Notes under the pieces: model-generated
The model's input: the letters and a program-made list of their open reading frames with translations, nothing else
Told to the model about the DNA's origin: nothing
Database searches by the model: none
Assembly (NCBI GenBank): GCA_035578175.1
Contig: JAQMRL010000002.1
Location: forward strand, 99,054,748 to 99,118,747
DNA from: Catonia carolina
Taxonomy: Eukaryota; Arthropoda; Insecta; Hemiptera; Achilidae
Direction: 5' to 3'
Length of the DNA: 64,000 nucleotides
Part shown: piece by piece, positions 46,430-58,800 of the stretch
How the letters are laid out: the number at the start of each line of letters is the position of its first letter
Numbering within the stretch: position 1 is the stretch's first letter
Translations under genes and position numbers: made by a program

Positions 46430-47040
46430 TTGAGCGATGAAGAACACCGCCAATCACAAAAAGTTTATAAAATCAGCATTTTGATTGATCTATTTATTAA
46501 AACACATAATGTTGATTTGATTTATTTTACTGTGAAATATTTTGAAACATTCTCTTATTTATTTACTTTTCATGATGTATTATGTTTACTGAAGAAAGAT
46601 GAAGCACAACATTGTACACATTGCTACACGCCACTTTCAATCAAACTCATCATCACAGACTACCAAACTACGCATCCCACACGAACACTATTTAAAATTA
46701 ACATTAGTTTAGCACTCAATTTGGTAGGGAAAGTAGCGGTTCAAAACACAATGAATTTTTTAAACTTTCACAAAATTTCAGATTTGATATAATTGTAAAA
46801 TCATATATGTTATTTTTCAGTGTGTCATTCTATTTTTAATTTTAAGTTGTCTAAAGTTTCATTGAACATACGTAATTTTTCATTCTGTTTTTATTGATGA
46901 CCTTATTGTGTTCGTTTGTGTCTGTTATACATTTTGTATCTTCTTTGAAAATTTTGAACTACATGTATTTATATGTAACGTGGTCGCTAATGACCTTGTA
47001 GTCGATGCGATCTTATTTAGATATTTAAATTTTATTATTT
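46430..47040 (+). pseudogene. Jockey-like LINE 3' end
   Basis: The frame to the stop near 46792 ends with AQHCTHCYTPLSIKLIITDY, TRTLFKINISLAL and AVQNTMNFLNFHKISDLI. This is the Cys-motif-plus-tail arrangement of Jockey/CR1-type ORF2 C-termini, with an H...C pair partly lost. The 3' UTR ends in 'cgctaatgaccttgtagtcgatgcga', the block shared with the SINE-M tail, then AT-rich sequence near 47035. The frame has no ATG at its start, so it is a truncated insertion. Confidence 0.72.
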
Positions 47041-48040
47041 AAAAACCATTTTAGATTAAAGTTTATACAAGCTACTTAAATAATTTTAATACACAGGAAC
47101 ATTTTAAAATGTGTCTCGTACATCTGTCATCTAAAGGCTATAACATGCTACAACTGGTAGCCTACTTATTAACTTTTTTATTTGCCAAACTTTAAAGAAA
47201 TAAAATTTTTTAATATTTATTTCATACTATGAATAAAGCAAAAATGCATTATCCGGAAAATCAATCCAATTTAGATCCAATAATCGAGTTTATAATAGCC
47301 CTCACATTTTTTTCTAGAAGCTGGAAACTATTGATTCATAACATACACATTTATACACGGTCTCTGAGAAAACGGAAATTTTTTTTAAAGGAAGTTACTC
47401 TTCTAGATAATCTAGACGTGTGTCCTGGATTCTGGATAAAGTAAGACCGTTTCATTGATAACAATATCCATAAAAACCTGTCTTTAAGTCGAGTTTTAAA
47501 TACGAATATAACGTAGTATGATACCGTAATAATGCCATGTTATGCCTAATAAACTTGTTGATGGGTTTAGATGCTTGCCATTTTTACAAGCAAAAGAACT
47601 TTAATCTGAATTTTTGAAGGGATAACCTACATTATGATTATACTCATAAATTATTCATAACTTTTCTAAAAGTATGCGTAAAATTATGGAGAAATATAAA
47701 ACTGCAATGTACGGGTAAACAATATTATAGAATAAAATTATTATACTTTTAAACTTTTATTAAAAGTCTACGTTATCTCGAACTACATTGTTTACACGGG
47801 CGGTTTGTTGTAATACCGCTGCTATGGATCAGCAGACAACTAAATGTTACTCAACCGTTTACCGATTTTAATACTGCATCCACAAGAACAGTAGTGCGTG
47901 TTACTTAACTAAATTCAAACAAAATGAAATTCATTTCAATAGCTATAATTTTATGTGGGATGACTGAAACAGGACTGACTAGACTTTTGATCTTTATTTT
48001 ACTTCTTTTTTTAAATTTACAGTACAAGTTGTTTAACTTT
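47041..48040. other. Intergenic or intronic stretch
   Basis: No recognised feature; open frame 47229-47444 has no motif. Confidence 0.45.
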
Positions 48041-48048
48041 GTGAAGTA

Positions 48049-48690
48049 TTGAAATGTCGACTATGCGACAGTGAAGAGGAGGAGTTCATTGCGCATATTT
48101 TTGAAAGATGTCCCTATTTTGGCCTCGAAAAATTGGAGACATCTGAAAAGATAAGGGTTGCACTGTGGAGCCCAGAGAAAGAAGGGGCAGTGATGCTGCG
48201 GGATGAGGAGAGCTGGAAGATGGTCGCTCAGTTTGCGGAGAGGGTGATCGGGAGACTGCGGAGGGAGAAGTCATCTGGAGATCAGCGGGATCGCCCTCTC
48301 CCACCTTAAATCAATCCTGTCCTGATCTCATAAAGTAGGCACACTTATTTCATAAGCTGGTGATGAAAGAGATGAATGAATGTGAGATAGTGATTGTTGG
48401 TCGGTGACAACGAGAGGGGAATTGGGCTACGGTTTCTTTCCACGCCCCGCTGACAGTGTGTACATTTTTTAACCCATTTCTGTTGTAGTACTATATTAAC
48501 AGTTCTGAGGGAGGTGTAGGGTTTTTTGCTGGGTCGGATCAAGTGGCCAGGCGGCGGGTATTTTGTTGGTAGGCGGTTGCGGCCTCCTTGGGGGCTGGAC
48601 GAGGACGCCTCAACTGAGTCCAACACTACTTCCTCCCATAATGAGGGAGTGAACATGAGTTTTTCTCACCGCCTCGGATATTAAAAACAA
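48049..48690 (+). pseudogene. Non-LTR retrotransposon C-terminus and GC-rich 3' UTR
   Basis: The frame to 48309 encodes CRLCDSEEEEFIAHIFERCPYF, a CxxC...H....C motif found after the RT domain in many insect LINEs. It then gives ESWKMVAQFAERVIGRLR and a basic tail. The frame is intact but lacks RT and endonuclease domains, so it is 5' truncated. The following 48310-48690 is markedly GC-richer than its surroundings, consistent with the element's 3' UTR. Related remnant: 15595-15915 on the minus strand. Confidence 0.78.
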
Positions 48691-49680
48691 CTACAATGCT
48701 GTTTACATGGACCGATACCACCACAGAAAGTGATGTAGATTTTCTAAAAACACTTACATAAACTGTTTAAAAATTTAAATTTCTCCAATTCAAAATTTTT
48801 AATTTACATCACGAGAACAAAGTTTGTTTTTAAAATAAAAATTATTAGTTTAAATTCAAAATAATAAAAAATTAATTAACAACGTTTTTATGGGCATTGC
48901 AAAGCAGTGATTTTTGTTTTTTATTTGTATCCGGTAGTTATTTGGAGGAAAAAGTTTCCAATGATATTGGTCACATAAATCTGGTCATTTCAACCTTAAA
49001 GTTTATTTCACAAAAAATATACTTTTGAGATAACAATCTTAGTGGTATTTAAAGATTTTAAATTTTTGTTTATTGTTTTCTCTACGTTGGTTTATTTTGT
49101 CGTTTTTCCTATCAGTTCCAAATTAAAATCGGCTTATAAAATTTTACAAATGATTTCCAGGACTAATTGAGACGAATTCAGTGTCAAAACCGAACAAAAC
49201 GCAAATAATAAATTGGCGCTTAATGCAAGCTACATGTCGTTTGTTTTTATTTATGGTACTTTATTAACTTTATTGTAAATTTTGGTCTACACGTTTTTAC
49301 AATTACCTAATGCTGATGGTGATGAAAAAAATAATAGCGTGAGTGGCGAGAAGAAGCAGACTACTCTACAATAGAGCTTCTATGTTTATGTTTCTTTTAT
49401 AATTTAATTTGGTATAATATATTTTAATGCAACTCTCTTAAATTTTCAAGGAAGTAACACATTTAGTTTTCCATTTCTCTTTAGCCTACAGAGAGGGTTG
49501 TCCGGTCAATATAGCCTACTGTGCTAATCGACTTGATTAATTCGCCTTAATGTCTTTCTAATTTTCTGTAGAAACGTACCAAAAGAGACCATTATTACTG
49601 TGAGTGCTCTGAAATGGTACGATTGTAATCGACCACTGATGATTGTAATGATTGTAATCATACGTCCAGATAAGTTTCAG
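48691..49680. other. Intergenic or intronic stretch
   Basis: AT-rich with no recognised feature. Confidence 0.45.
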
Positions 49681-50090
49681 ATAGTTATTACGATGGAATG
49701 TTAAATTATTTGAACTCAATCTGTTAGTTTCAGGGCTACAAAAAATATTTTTGTTTCTTATTACATGGTCATCCGATTATATGACTGAAGCATTTAAGAA
49801 CAGAAGAGGTAGAGGTGTAAAAGATACTAGTCAGAGTTAATTTCCTCTGAGAGTAATGAATTTTATCATTATACATCCAGACCGTGTGGTGAATGAAGTG
49901 AAAGTGTCATTTGCAGAATGGAAAGTAGATGCTTTTCAGAGGCCCTGGCATGCTGATAAGCATACTTTTTCACTCAGTGAGGAACGCAATTGTAAATCAC
50001 CTCATTCTTCGTTTTACTTAGTAAAGCCTCTATAGGTTCAAATCAGCCTTTTGGCTGATGACCTAAACAACAACAACATAGTCATTACAT
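49681..50090 (+). repeat. Nearly full-length SINE-A
   Basis: Runs from a slightly shortened 5' end ('gaatgttaaattatttgaactc') to 'gacctaaacaacaacaac'. A near-perfect direct repeat ATAGTTATTAC / ATAGTCATTAC flanks it (about 49681 and 50079), indicating a diverged target duplication. Confidence 0.85.
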
Positions 50091-50861
50091 AAATTTAATT
50101 TCTTTGATAAAGGATTAGGAGAATGTCTGTCAAATAAACTGTTTAGAAATATTGTTATTTACATTTATAATTTATTTACGGTTACAAGAAAATATTGTGT
50201 ATTATAGTTATCATTACAAAAAGTTTTGAAGAAGGCTTAGAATCTACTTAAATAGAAAAACAAAAGCATTATTTTAGTAAATATTTATTTCGGTGGTTAA
50301 GGAAAATTTAATTTCAGCGTTTTAACCATTTATTTTATGTCGCAGGACGGAAATGTTAGATAATTTTGAAACGGAAATGTTCTTTTACATTACAAGTCTC
50401 TGATTACCAAAATAAAACACTTAATAATGTTGTCGTTAAAAGTTATGAAAACAAAAGTAGTGTTTATTCTAACTGGGATCGTTGGAAATGTAGGCTACAA
50501 AATACATTTTTCTTTTCTTTCTGAGGGGGAGCTGTTGATGCTTCAAGCTAAGTTCATTAGCAAAACGTTTGACACACATTTACTTTTTCCAGCTACGTCT
50601 GAAGTATAAAGTTTGAAAATATTACAATGAAGCGAAACCCCTGGATTTCAACTGATCTTACGTTTCATGACCTCCAGAAGCCAAAAAAAGGGTTTATGGG
50701 AAGGATATCCTGTACTATAAAACCGATTTAACTGAAATTTAAACCTAACATTTTTTCAAATAATTCCTGACGGATCTTCGCAATTAGCTATGCAGGGCTA
50801 TGCCCTACTCGCGAAAAGTAATTCAGAAAAGTAATGTCTGTTCAGTTAACTAAGAAACTTG
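50091..50861. other. Intergenic or intronic stretch
   Basis: No recognised feature; the short frame 50427-50609 shows no motif. Confidence 0.45.
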
Positions 50862-50863
50862 TA

Positions 50864-51534
50864 CAGTTGAATCTCCATAACTCGAACCACGTAGGGAATA
50901 CGGTACTAATTCGTGTTAAAGAAAATTCGAAATACAGAACAACAAATCTACAGAACTTTGATAAATTCCTATAGAATTGTGATTAATTTTTGCAGATAAT
51001 TTTATACATTTTAAAAAATAATTATAATTTAATGGTTAAATGAATCTTGTGCATTGTAACTTTTGATTAGGGGAAGGAATATTGATTGCTTGTAATTTTA
51101 GCTGTTTTTGTTAAAAATTGAGGCACTTTCATCACGAAAAACCTTTTGAACGATTCCATGACGATTTTTAATCTTTTAAAGTCTTCTACTGCTGGATTTA
51201 AATTTGGTATGACCATATTGTATCGCTAGTTGATCTGATTTTTCTCGGAGCATTACACCTGAAATAGAAAAGGTTTTCCTGCGTACTTCTTGCAGCCAAT
51301 CTAATACACCTTCTTCTATTCCAGGCTACCAAAACATTATCGTACACTTTGCGTTAAAAACATAAAAGAATTTGGATTTTTAAAAAAAATTAAACAAGAA
51401 GTTCGAGTAACGAATATTCGAGTTGTGGACGCTAATTTTAACGTAAATTTACGAGTAAATCCTAGGGAATCCAAATTAAATTCGAATTATAGGAAATTCG
51501 CGTTATGGACGTTCGAGTTATGGAAGTTCAACTG
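50864..51534 (-). mobile_element. Tigger/pogo-like DNA transposon remnant
   Basis: Termini are inverted over 23 bp: left begins CAGTTGAATCTCCATAAC, right (reverse) begins CAGTTGAACTTCCATAAC. TA flanks the left end (50862-50863) and lies two bases beyond the right (51537-51538). The minus strand encodes a CENP-B/Tigger-type DNA-binding segment (EEGVLDWLQEVRRKTFSISG, then VMLREKSDQLAIQYG, about 51330-51220). A second piece, NPAVEDFKRLKIVMESF, corresponds to the C-terminus. The DDE catalytic region between them is missing, so this is an internally deleted non-autonomous copy. Confidence 0.82.
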
Positions 51535-51589
51535 TGTATAATGTAATTAATATAATAGAAATAAATAAATAAAAAAGTAAAGTGTTAAC

Positions 51590-52135
51590 ACTATCAAACG
51601 AACCAAAAGATATCAAAGTGAACGGTGGAGCAATTAACAACCTTAGATTTGCAGACGTGATAGGCTTACTGGTAGCAGATTGCTAAGATCTACAATGAGT
51701 GTAGACCGAATATTGTAGCTTAGTGAAAAGAATGGTTTTTAACAATAAATGTCAATAAAACTAAATTCTTAGAAATTTCAAAGAAACTACAGCAGCAGCA
51801 GTGAAAACATAAACATTTATAAAGAATGAATCGAGAAAGTTTAGAAATACAAAAAATATATGAGAACAAGTTCAGAACTAGGCTTTTTAGACATTAAGCG
51901 TTTTCAGTGTTATTTGACGGGATGGAGGCCTGGACTCTGAAGAAAAATATTATCAACGAATTGGAAGAGTTCGAAATGCGGTCACATGGTAGGATTTTAA
52001 GGTTGAGCTGGGCGTATCATATCATAAAAGAAAATATATTAAGAGTGATAGATAGTAAGTAAGAGGTTGTATAAACAACTGCAATACTTGGGTCATATAA
52101 TGAGAGGAGAGAATGAAAGAAACTAAATTTATCCT
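51590..52135 (+). pseudogene. Non-LTR reverse-transcriptase fragment
   Basis: The first part reads KVNGGAINNLRFAD with the RT active-site FADD broken (D followed by VI). After frameshifts come INVNKTKF-like sequence, then DGMEAWTLKKNIINELEEFEM and RSHGRILRLSWAYHI near 51910-52020, and a degenerate LGHIM..E.-like end. Several stops make it inactive. Confidence 0.75.
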
Positions 52136-55100
52136 CACAAAGGTATGCCAATTTGTAATAAATTATATTATCCCCACCAGGGTATGACAAAATTTGTAAT
52201 AAATAATTAAATTAGTATTGTTTTCTTTATTGTGTTGCATCAGCTTTCAAGTTTGATTTTATTATTTTTTATTTACCTTGTCCCCTATTTCATTCAATAA
52301 AATATTATTCACATTAACTCATTTTAGGTTTTATTCAATTAATATATTTTCATAATTACTATCTTAATTGTTACGTATCTTAATTAATCTGCTTTCACAA
52401 TCTTTTAATGATTCAAATATTTCTTTCAGTTCTTCTATTAGACGAATGTCTTCACCAATGTTTTTATACATCTTCCATTGAAAAGCTACCAGATAATCAC
52501 TATTACTATAAAGTTGAATAATTTGTGTCTCTTTTAATAACATGAACGTTGGTGGATAAACTATTTTATCTTCTAATATATATTTTTATTTCTATTCTTT
52601 TAAGAACGAATGTGGGACCTACTAGCTGGCTTGATATTCAGCCCCACACTAAAATAATTTACAATTTTTATTTTCTTCTTCTTAGTTGCCTAGTAAACAT
52701 ATTTTGTTATGAAAATTAAATAATTTTTAAATATTTCATCTTAATCAGCTGGAATTATTTATTTTTATTTCAATAGACTCAAACATAAACAACTCCAGAT
52801 GTCCATTAAATTTGTCTTATTACAAGAATTACAGGTTACTCCATTTGATAATGCAGGGAAAAATTATTGTAGATAGAAGACGTTCATACTTGCCGAAAAC
52901 TTGAGAATGTGGTTCAGGTGGAGCTCACCTGATTTGTTTGGAGCTGTAGCATTCAAGATAACGGTTGTCAAGATGATTGCCAACCTTTCACCTAAAGAAC
53001 AAGAATACAAAATTACGGTTTTCCTAAAACCTGTTTTAACGAGGTTGATTAAACTTCCCTCATTTAGTTATTACAATCTCTAAAATTATAAATCCCAGGT
53101 ATAGTTCGTTAAAGGCTCTGCTCTGATTGGGAACTTTAGATTGGTTTTTCAAAATTATACACTTACAGCGCATTTCAGGGCAAAACTTTAAAATAACATT
53201 TGAAAAAATTTAAAAAAATTGTATTCGTATTAAAATTTGTTTGAGTCGTAATTTGTAATTTAATGTTAAAAACCGCATCAAAATTTTATTTGGAAAATAC
53301 AGGTTTAAAATGAAATTAACGGTGAAAACAACCTTTTCCATGTTGAGTTGTTCAACATTTTTAACCAAATAAAATTATTACTATTGTGGATATAGCTTCA
53401 AAATTAGTCATGAAGTAAGTAAAATATAAGACTTTCTCGCATAATTTATTATAATAATCGTAGAATTATTGTGTTCGTACTCTATGGTTATTTAAAACCA
53501 GGATATTGAAATTAGCAATCAAACGACTCAACAATGGAAGGATATCGTATTTTGTGTAAAAAATTAGTGTAGATAAATTATTAATATCTTCTTCAATGAA
53601 AAGCCGTTAGCAAATGTAATTGCCAAGCTCAAACTCCCCGATTTTACTTCGGATTTTCTAAGTTATGAAGCTATTAAATATTCCAAAATAAGCCGAAACA
53701 AATAATGATAGTAACTGTTGAATCGTGCATGTATAAGTAAACTATCGAAAAAGATTTTATTCTTTTACTTTTTGTCACTACTCAAACAATCAGCAGTGTT
53801 TTTTTTCTTTTACAGTCTTCTCAATACGGTCTCAACGTAGGCATGAATAATAGATGTTAGTTTTGCGCCTTCATGTAGTTTAAATTTTTCATGCCAGTCT
53901 TTCTTGAATACAGATGATAAAGTGAAAGGAAGCGAAAATCTCAATCCTGTGCAGATGTTGGGCCAAACAGTTTGTTCAGCGATTACTCTAAAGGAAAAAA
54001 AACTCTTTCTTGAGACATTTGGATTGTGAATTTCTGTTACATAACAGACATCTCTTTATCTTTTCTTACGTTCATTCAAAAAATTTCGCTTATTTGTTTC
54101 CAAAGTTTTTATTTATGTAGCTTGCACTTTAGATAAAATACTAGCGATCATTGACTTCGTCCGAGTTCTGTTTACATTCCTTATTCAGTGACGTGCAATT
54201 GTTATTTTCAGAATTATATGTTTACGATTAATTTCAGTATAAAAGTTCATAAAAATAAATAACAAAAACCGGACACTTTCGAGTATGATTTTTACTGTAT
54301 ATTTAATTATAATTACAATTTTCTTCGTATACTAATTTAGTTTTATGTTTCAATGGAATTTCTGAACCTATGAGGAAATTTAAATAAAATTTCCTGTTCG
54401 TGTGTTTTTTATAAATTAAAATAAATATTTATATATTATTATTTAGCCTAATTAAGGCAGTGTAGAAAGACAGACACGGAAATTATACACTCCTGAATTG
54501 CCAGGCGAGTAGAAAGACAGAAGCTCCAAGTTCTAAGCGGGAAAGAAGTTCAAAAGAATGTAAAATGTATTAAGATAACAAACATCGAAAATATGGTGTG
54601 AACTGAGAAGTGTTCAAAAGATAAAAATTTTCAGTTAAAAAACCAAATCAAAAGATACACCAAATTTGAAATATAAAATTTAGGGCCAAACATTTTATTT
54701 TTGCTATCAACGTTATTAAAAACTAGTAAATAAATGAAATAAACAGAAATACGGGATGTTTAAAGTAGGGTGCTAATCAGGTAAATTGAACAATCGCTCC
54801 TGGAGAAAACTAATTTTTATGTTACTAATTTGTTAAACAAAAATATCGAACTAGTTAAGTAAATAAAAATTAAGGTCTAACAAAAAAATGTTTCGTTCAT
54901 GTGATTTTAGAATCCTGTAAAGAAACTATCAATAAAATCGGTGGTACTCCTCCCAATGATGCTGAATAAGGTGACTGAAATCAAACAAGTGTTTGGAAAA
55001 GAAAATTAAAATGCTAGCAATTATAATTTTTTAAATGTTTCTAAGGAAACAATTTTATAAAATAAATTTATTTTAATTTTAATACCGATGCAATGAACAT

Positions 55101-55160
55101 GGTTAGATATAAATGAATTTAATACAGAAAAATATTATTTACTTGAATTTAAATCAGCTA
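52136..55160. other. Intergenic or intronic stretch
   Basis: Roughly 3 kb of AT-rich sequence without a recognised element. Open frames at 52901-53083 and similar are short and motif-free. Confidence 0.45.
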
Positions 55161-55165
55161 GAATC

Positions 55166-55505
55166 TTGGTAGAAGATGTATCCCCTCCGACCCAATATTA
55201 GTCCCTCGGTACAATTGCATGATGTGTGGAAACCTGCCTAGACATGAACTGTAAGTGGACAATACAATTGGGAAGTGGTATAGCACAATTGGATTAGATC
55301 AATTACATGAAGTGTAGAGCAACATGTGGACATGAATTGCAAGTGTGAGTAGGAAATGTAGTGAGGAAAAAGTGGTAGACAGTCTATCGATGAAAACTCA
55401 AGACATGAAGACAACGACAAAAAAACGAAGAATAGGCTGCATCAATTTTTCCGCAACATGATATTGGTTCAATGTTGGGAAGGGGTGGATGCTACCTTCT
55501 ACCAA
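55166..55505. mobile_element. TIR element, 340 bp
   Basis: Ends are inverted: left TTGGTAGAAGATG, right (reverse) TTGGTAGAAGGTAG, followed on both by CCCCT and CCCAAYATT blocks. The interior repeats the words 'caattg', 'catga.ctgtaagtgga' and 'catgaattgcaagtgtga' but has no coding capacity. No clear target duplication was found. Confidence 0.62.
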
Positions 55506-55639
55506 AATTCTACCAAGTAATTTTAAAAGAATAAGCAGTTGTAATAATTGCTATAAACAATTCAAAATATACAATTACAATTGCAAATTTTTCCCTCAAT
55601 TTACTAAAACTCTTGCATTTCATCAACATTATTTTGATT

Positions 55640-55880
55640 AAGACATTAAATCAGTGGTATCTCCTCTGAACGTAATGAATTCCATTGTACAAACAGACCA
55701 TGTGGTGAATGAAGTAAAGGTGTCATTTACAGAGTGAGAAATATGTGCTTTTCAGAGGGCCCGGCATGCTGTTACGCGTACTTTTCCATTCAGTGAGGAA
55801 GGCAAGGGAAACCTCCTCACTTTTCGTTTTACTTAGTAAAACCTCTAGAGTTTTAAACCAGCCTTTCGGCTGATGACCAG
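55640..55880 (+). repeat. SINE-A copy, 5' truncated
   Basis: Begins at the 'ggtatctcctctgaacgtaatgaa' block and runs to 'cctttcggctgatgacc', but lacks the CAA tail. Confidence 0.82.
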
Positions 55881-58800
55881 AGGTTTATTTTCAAATGCAT
55901 CATTCACTCATGATTAAAATATGGGTTATATTTTGTCATTATTTACTTTGGCAAGAGAAAGTATTGTGATTATTTAACACCAGATTTTTAAATATTATAT
56001 AATAGTACTTGATTACTTTTCGATGTGCGTGACTTTTCCATCACACTTTAATAAAGATAATAAATATTCACGATTACATCTAAAAGGAAAATTAACAATA
56101 ATTTTAATGAAGAGATTTGAGATTTTATTAGAAAAATAAACGAAGGAAAAGAGGAAACGATGGAAAGGACACGGAAGGATTTATTTATACCAGGATAATA
56201 ATAATAATAAAAAGAAATAAGGGTTAAAGGATGAGGTTATAAAAAGGGATACGTGCTATGCTGTGATATGTCGGGGGAAAACATTAAAGAAGGAAAACAG
56301 AGCAATTGAAAACACTTCACTCCTTAGCGCTCAAACCGGGTTAACCACAAAACCCCGAACCCCACCCAAACTCCCAAATAATAGTGAATATATTCTGACC
56401 GATTTCAGATTTCATTCTGAATTTTGGGCTTCTTTCCAAAAACGAATTCTTTCTCTTCATTTTTAGTTCAATTCTAATACCTATATTATATAAATTTTAT
56501 TTATACATCCATGTTACTTGGTATAACTTACAAAACTCATTTATTTAAAATTTCCATTTATAAGAATAGGCAATATTTTTAGGCCGCCTCCGTGACACAA
56601 TGATAACTTATTGGAATGAAAAAAGTAAAGTCCCCGGTTTGTTTCCCGGATAAATAAGACAATTTTGCGCCCTCTTTCTCTGTTACTTGTAGATACAATA
56701 ATACACACATTTTTAATTTAACAGAATACATAATCTAGTATAACATGTTAATTAATCCCTGTATCATAGGCAACCAGCAGAAGCGAAGCTTGGGTCTAGT
56801 TGCCGAGTTTATTCAGCCATTATGTGTCATAACCATTATTTTATACTAATAATAATGTATGAAACCAAATTAAGGAAAATGCAAAGGATGCAAAGAAACC
56901 AAGAAAAGTAGAGGTTGACTTTACTTTATAAGCAGTGTATTCATATTGCCTAGTAATTAATGTTAAAGTTATTTTAGGTGTTTTATATCTTCTGAATCAA
57001 GGACCGTATAGTGATGCTCATTGGTACGAGTTTCAAAATTAAGCATGTTATTGTAGTATAATAAATTAATAAAATCTTTTGACGTGCAGCTGTCTAATGG
57101 TAAGAATTTTAGATTTGCTGAACAGGAATCTGCCAGGATAAAATCTATCTTAATCTATCTTACTCAATGCTGTTCTCACTATACATTTTTGGATAAGTAA
57201 TAATTTTTGCATACGCGAATCAAGGGCCTCACCTCAGACAATTAAGTCATATAACAAGATCGACTGACACAAAGCATAGTAAATAATTTTTATAATTTAT
57301 AAGATATTTATTTTATTGATTTTATAAAACACAAATATTAAATACTTAAATTTAAAGCCCAATGCTCAATATGTTCGTTACATAAGTGAATGTCTACAAT
57401 AACGCCAGGATATTTATTTAATCATAATATTAACTTTTTCAATAGACATTGGCATTTACTAGCGATTGATTAATCCTCACAATGAGATTTCCATGCAGTT
57501 TATGAGGATCATCACGAAAGGCTGGCCGCAGCTGACGAGTGAAAAGTGATATTAATACTTTACTTTTACTTTTTAGATATATTTTATTTAATAAATTTTA
57601 AAGTTACCCGTTTCTTACAAATCAGTATTAAAATACATAGGCTAATTGTTTTTACTTTGTTGTGCTTTTGATTTCCCTCTTGCTTTTTTGTCAGTTTATT
57701 TTGTTTTCTTTCTGACCTCTAGGGATCACATATACATAGTTTAGATTTCTTTCTTTCCCAAAACTTGTTCGTTTTTTCTTCTATCCATTCTTGCGATTCA
57801 TAGCTGTTTCTTTTCTTTCTCCGGAATTGTAGACATATTAGTATTACCTAAAATTTTGCCATGATTGATTAGCTCTTTTTAAAACAAATTTTAAATCCCT
57901 TTCAATTTCCTCAAACAAATTCAATTTTGTTACTTTATTTTCATAAAAACTGTAAATTTTATTTATTTATCTGCTTTCATTAACTCTATAGATCTGTCTG
58001 TAAGATTTTCTTTCCTGATTGTATATTTTTTTGCCTTTTCAACAGCTTTATAAATTCCATATAATATTTTTAACTTATAATTTAAATTTTCTTACTCATG
58101 CATAAGTTAATTTTTAAAATTTATTTTTTGCTCAACTTCTTTCATTTAAAATTTAAAAAAATATTCTGTGCCGTAAGGAGCTTCTACGAGATCTAGCAGT
58201 TTATAAATTTTAATATCTACAATTTTAATTATTCATTTTAGCTTTTAATTTCTATACATAAATTTTGTACCATAAATATTATTAATTTATTTTTTATTTA
58301 TATTTTCAAACAATTTAAAACTGTAGGAGTGATTTAATAAAGTAGTACTAAAACAAAACCAAAAAAAGATTGGAGAACTGTTTTAGATCTGAAAAGAATT
58401 TATTTTAGTTTATTTAAAATCGCATCATTATCTTAATCATTAGCGACTACTTTGGGTTAAAGAACGGTGAATTTAAATATGTAACAATTTAGCAGAGCCT
58501 GGTCGGGAATCAAATCTGGGACATTCTATTTTGTGACGTGGTACGCTACCCGCTGGGGAATGGAACGCAGAAACGAATTTCAAGCTATTATTACGAAGAA
58601 AAAACTTGAAAACAACGCCGTAGAATGTAAAATTTTGATATACCTTTTAAACAACATAGGCCTAATGAAAATAATAATAAAGTTTAAAACTTTATTGATT
58701 TTTTTGAGTTATTTACGTCCTAAATAAATCCCTAATAACAAAATATTGACTTATTTTCAAAAATCGGTTACTGATTCTGACGTAAATTGAAGGTGTTTAA

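Noticed and set aside
46430..46792. 120-codon frame as a stand-alone host gene
   Set aside because: It begins at a non-ATG codon, ends with a LINE-type C-terminal pattern, and is followed by a LINE 3' tail.
48086..48304. 72-codon minus-strand open frame
   Set aside because: It is the antisense shadow of the LINE C-terminal fragment at 48049-48309.
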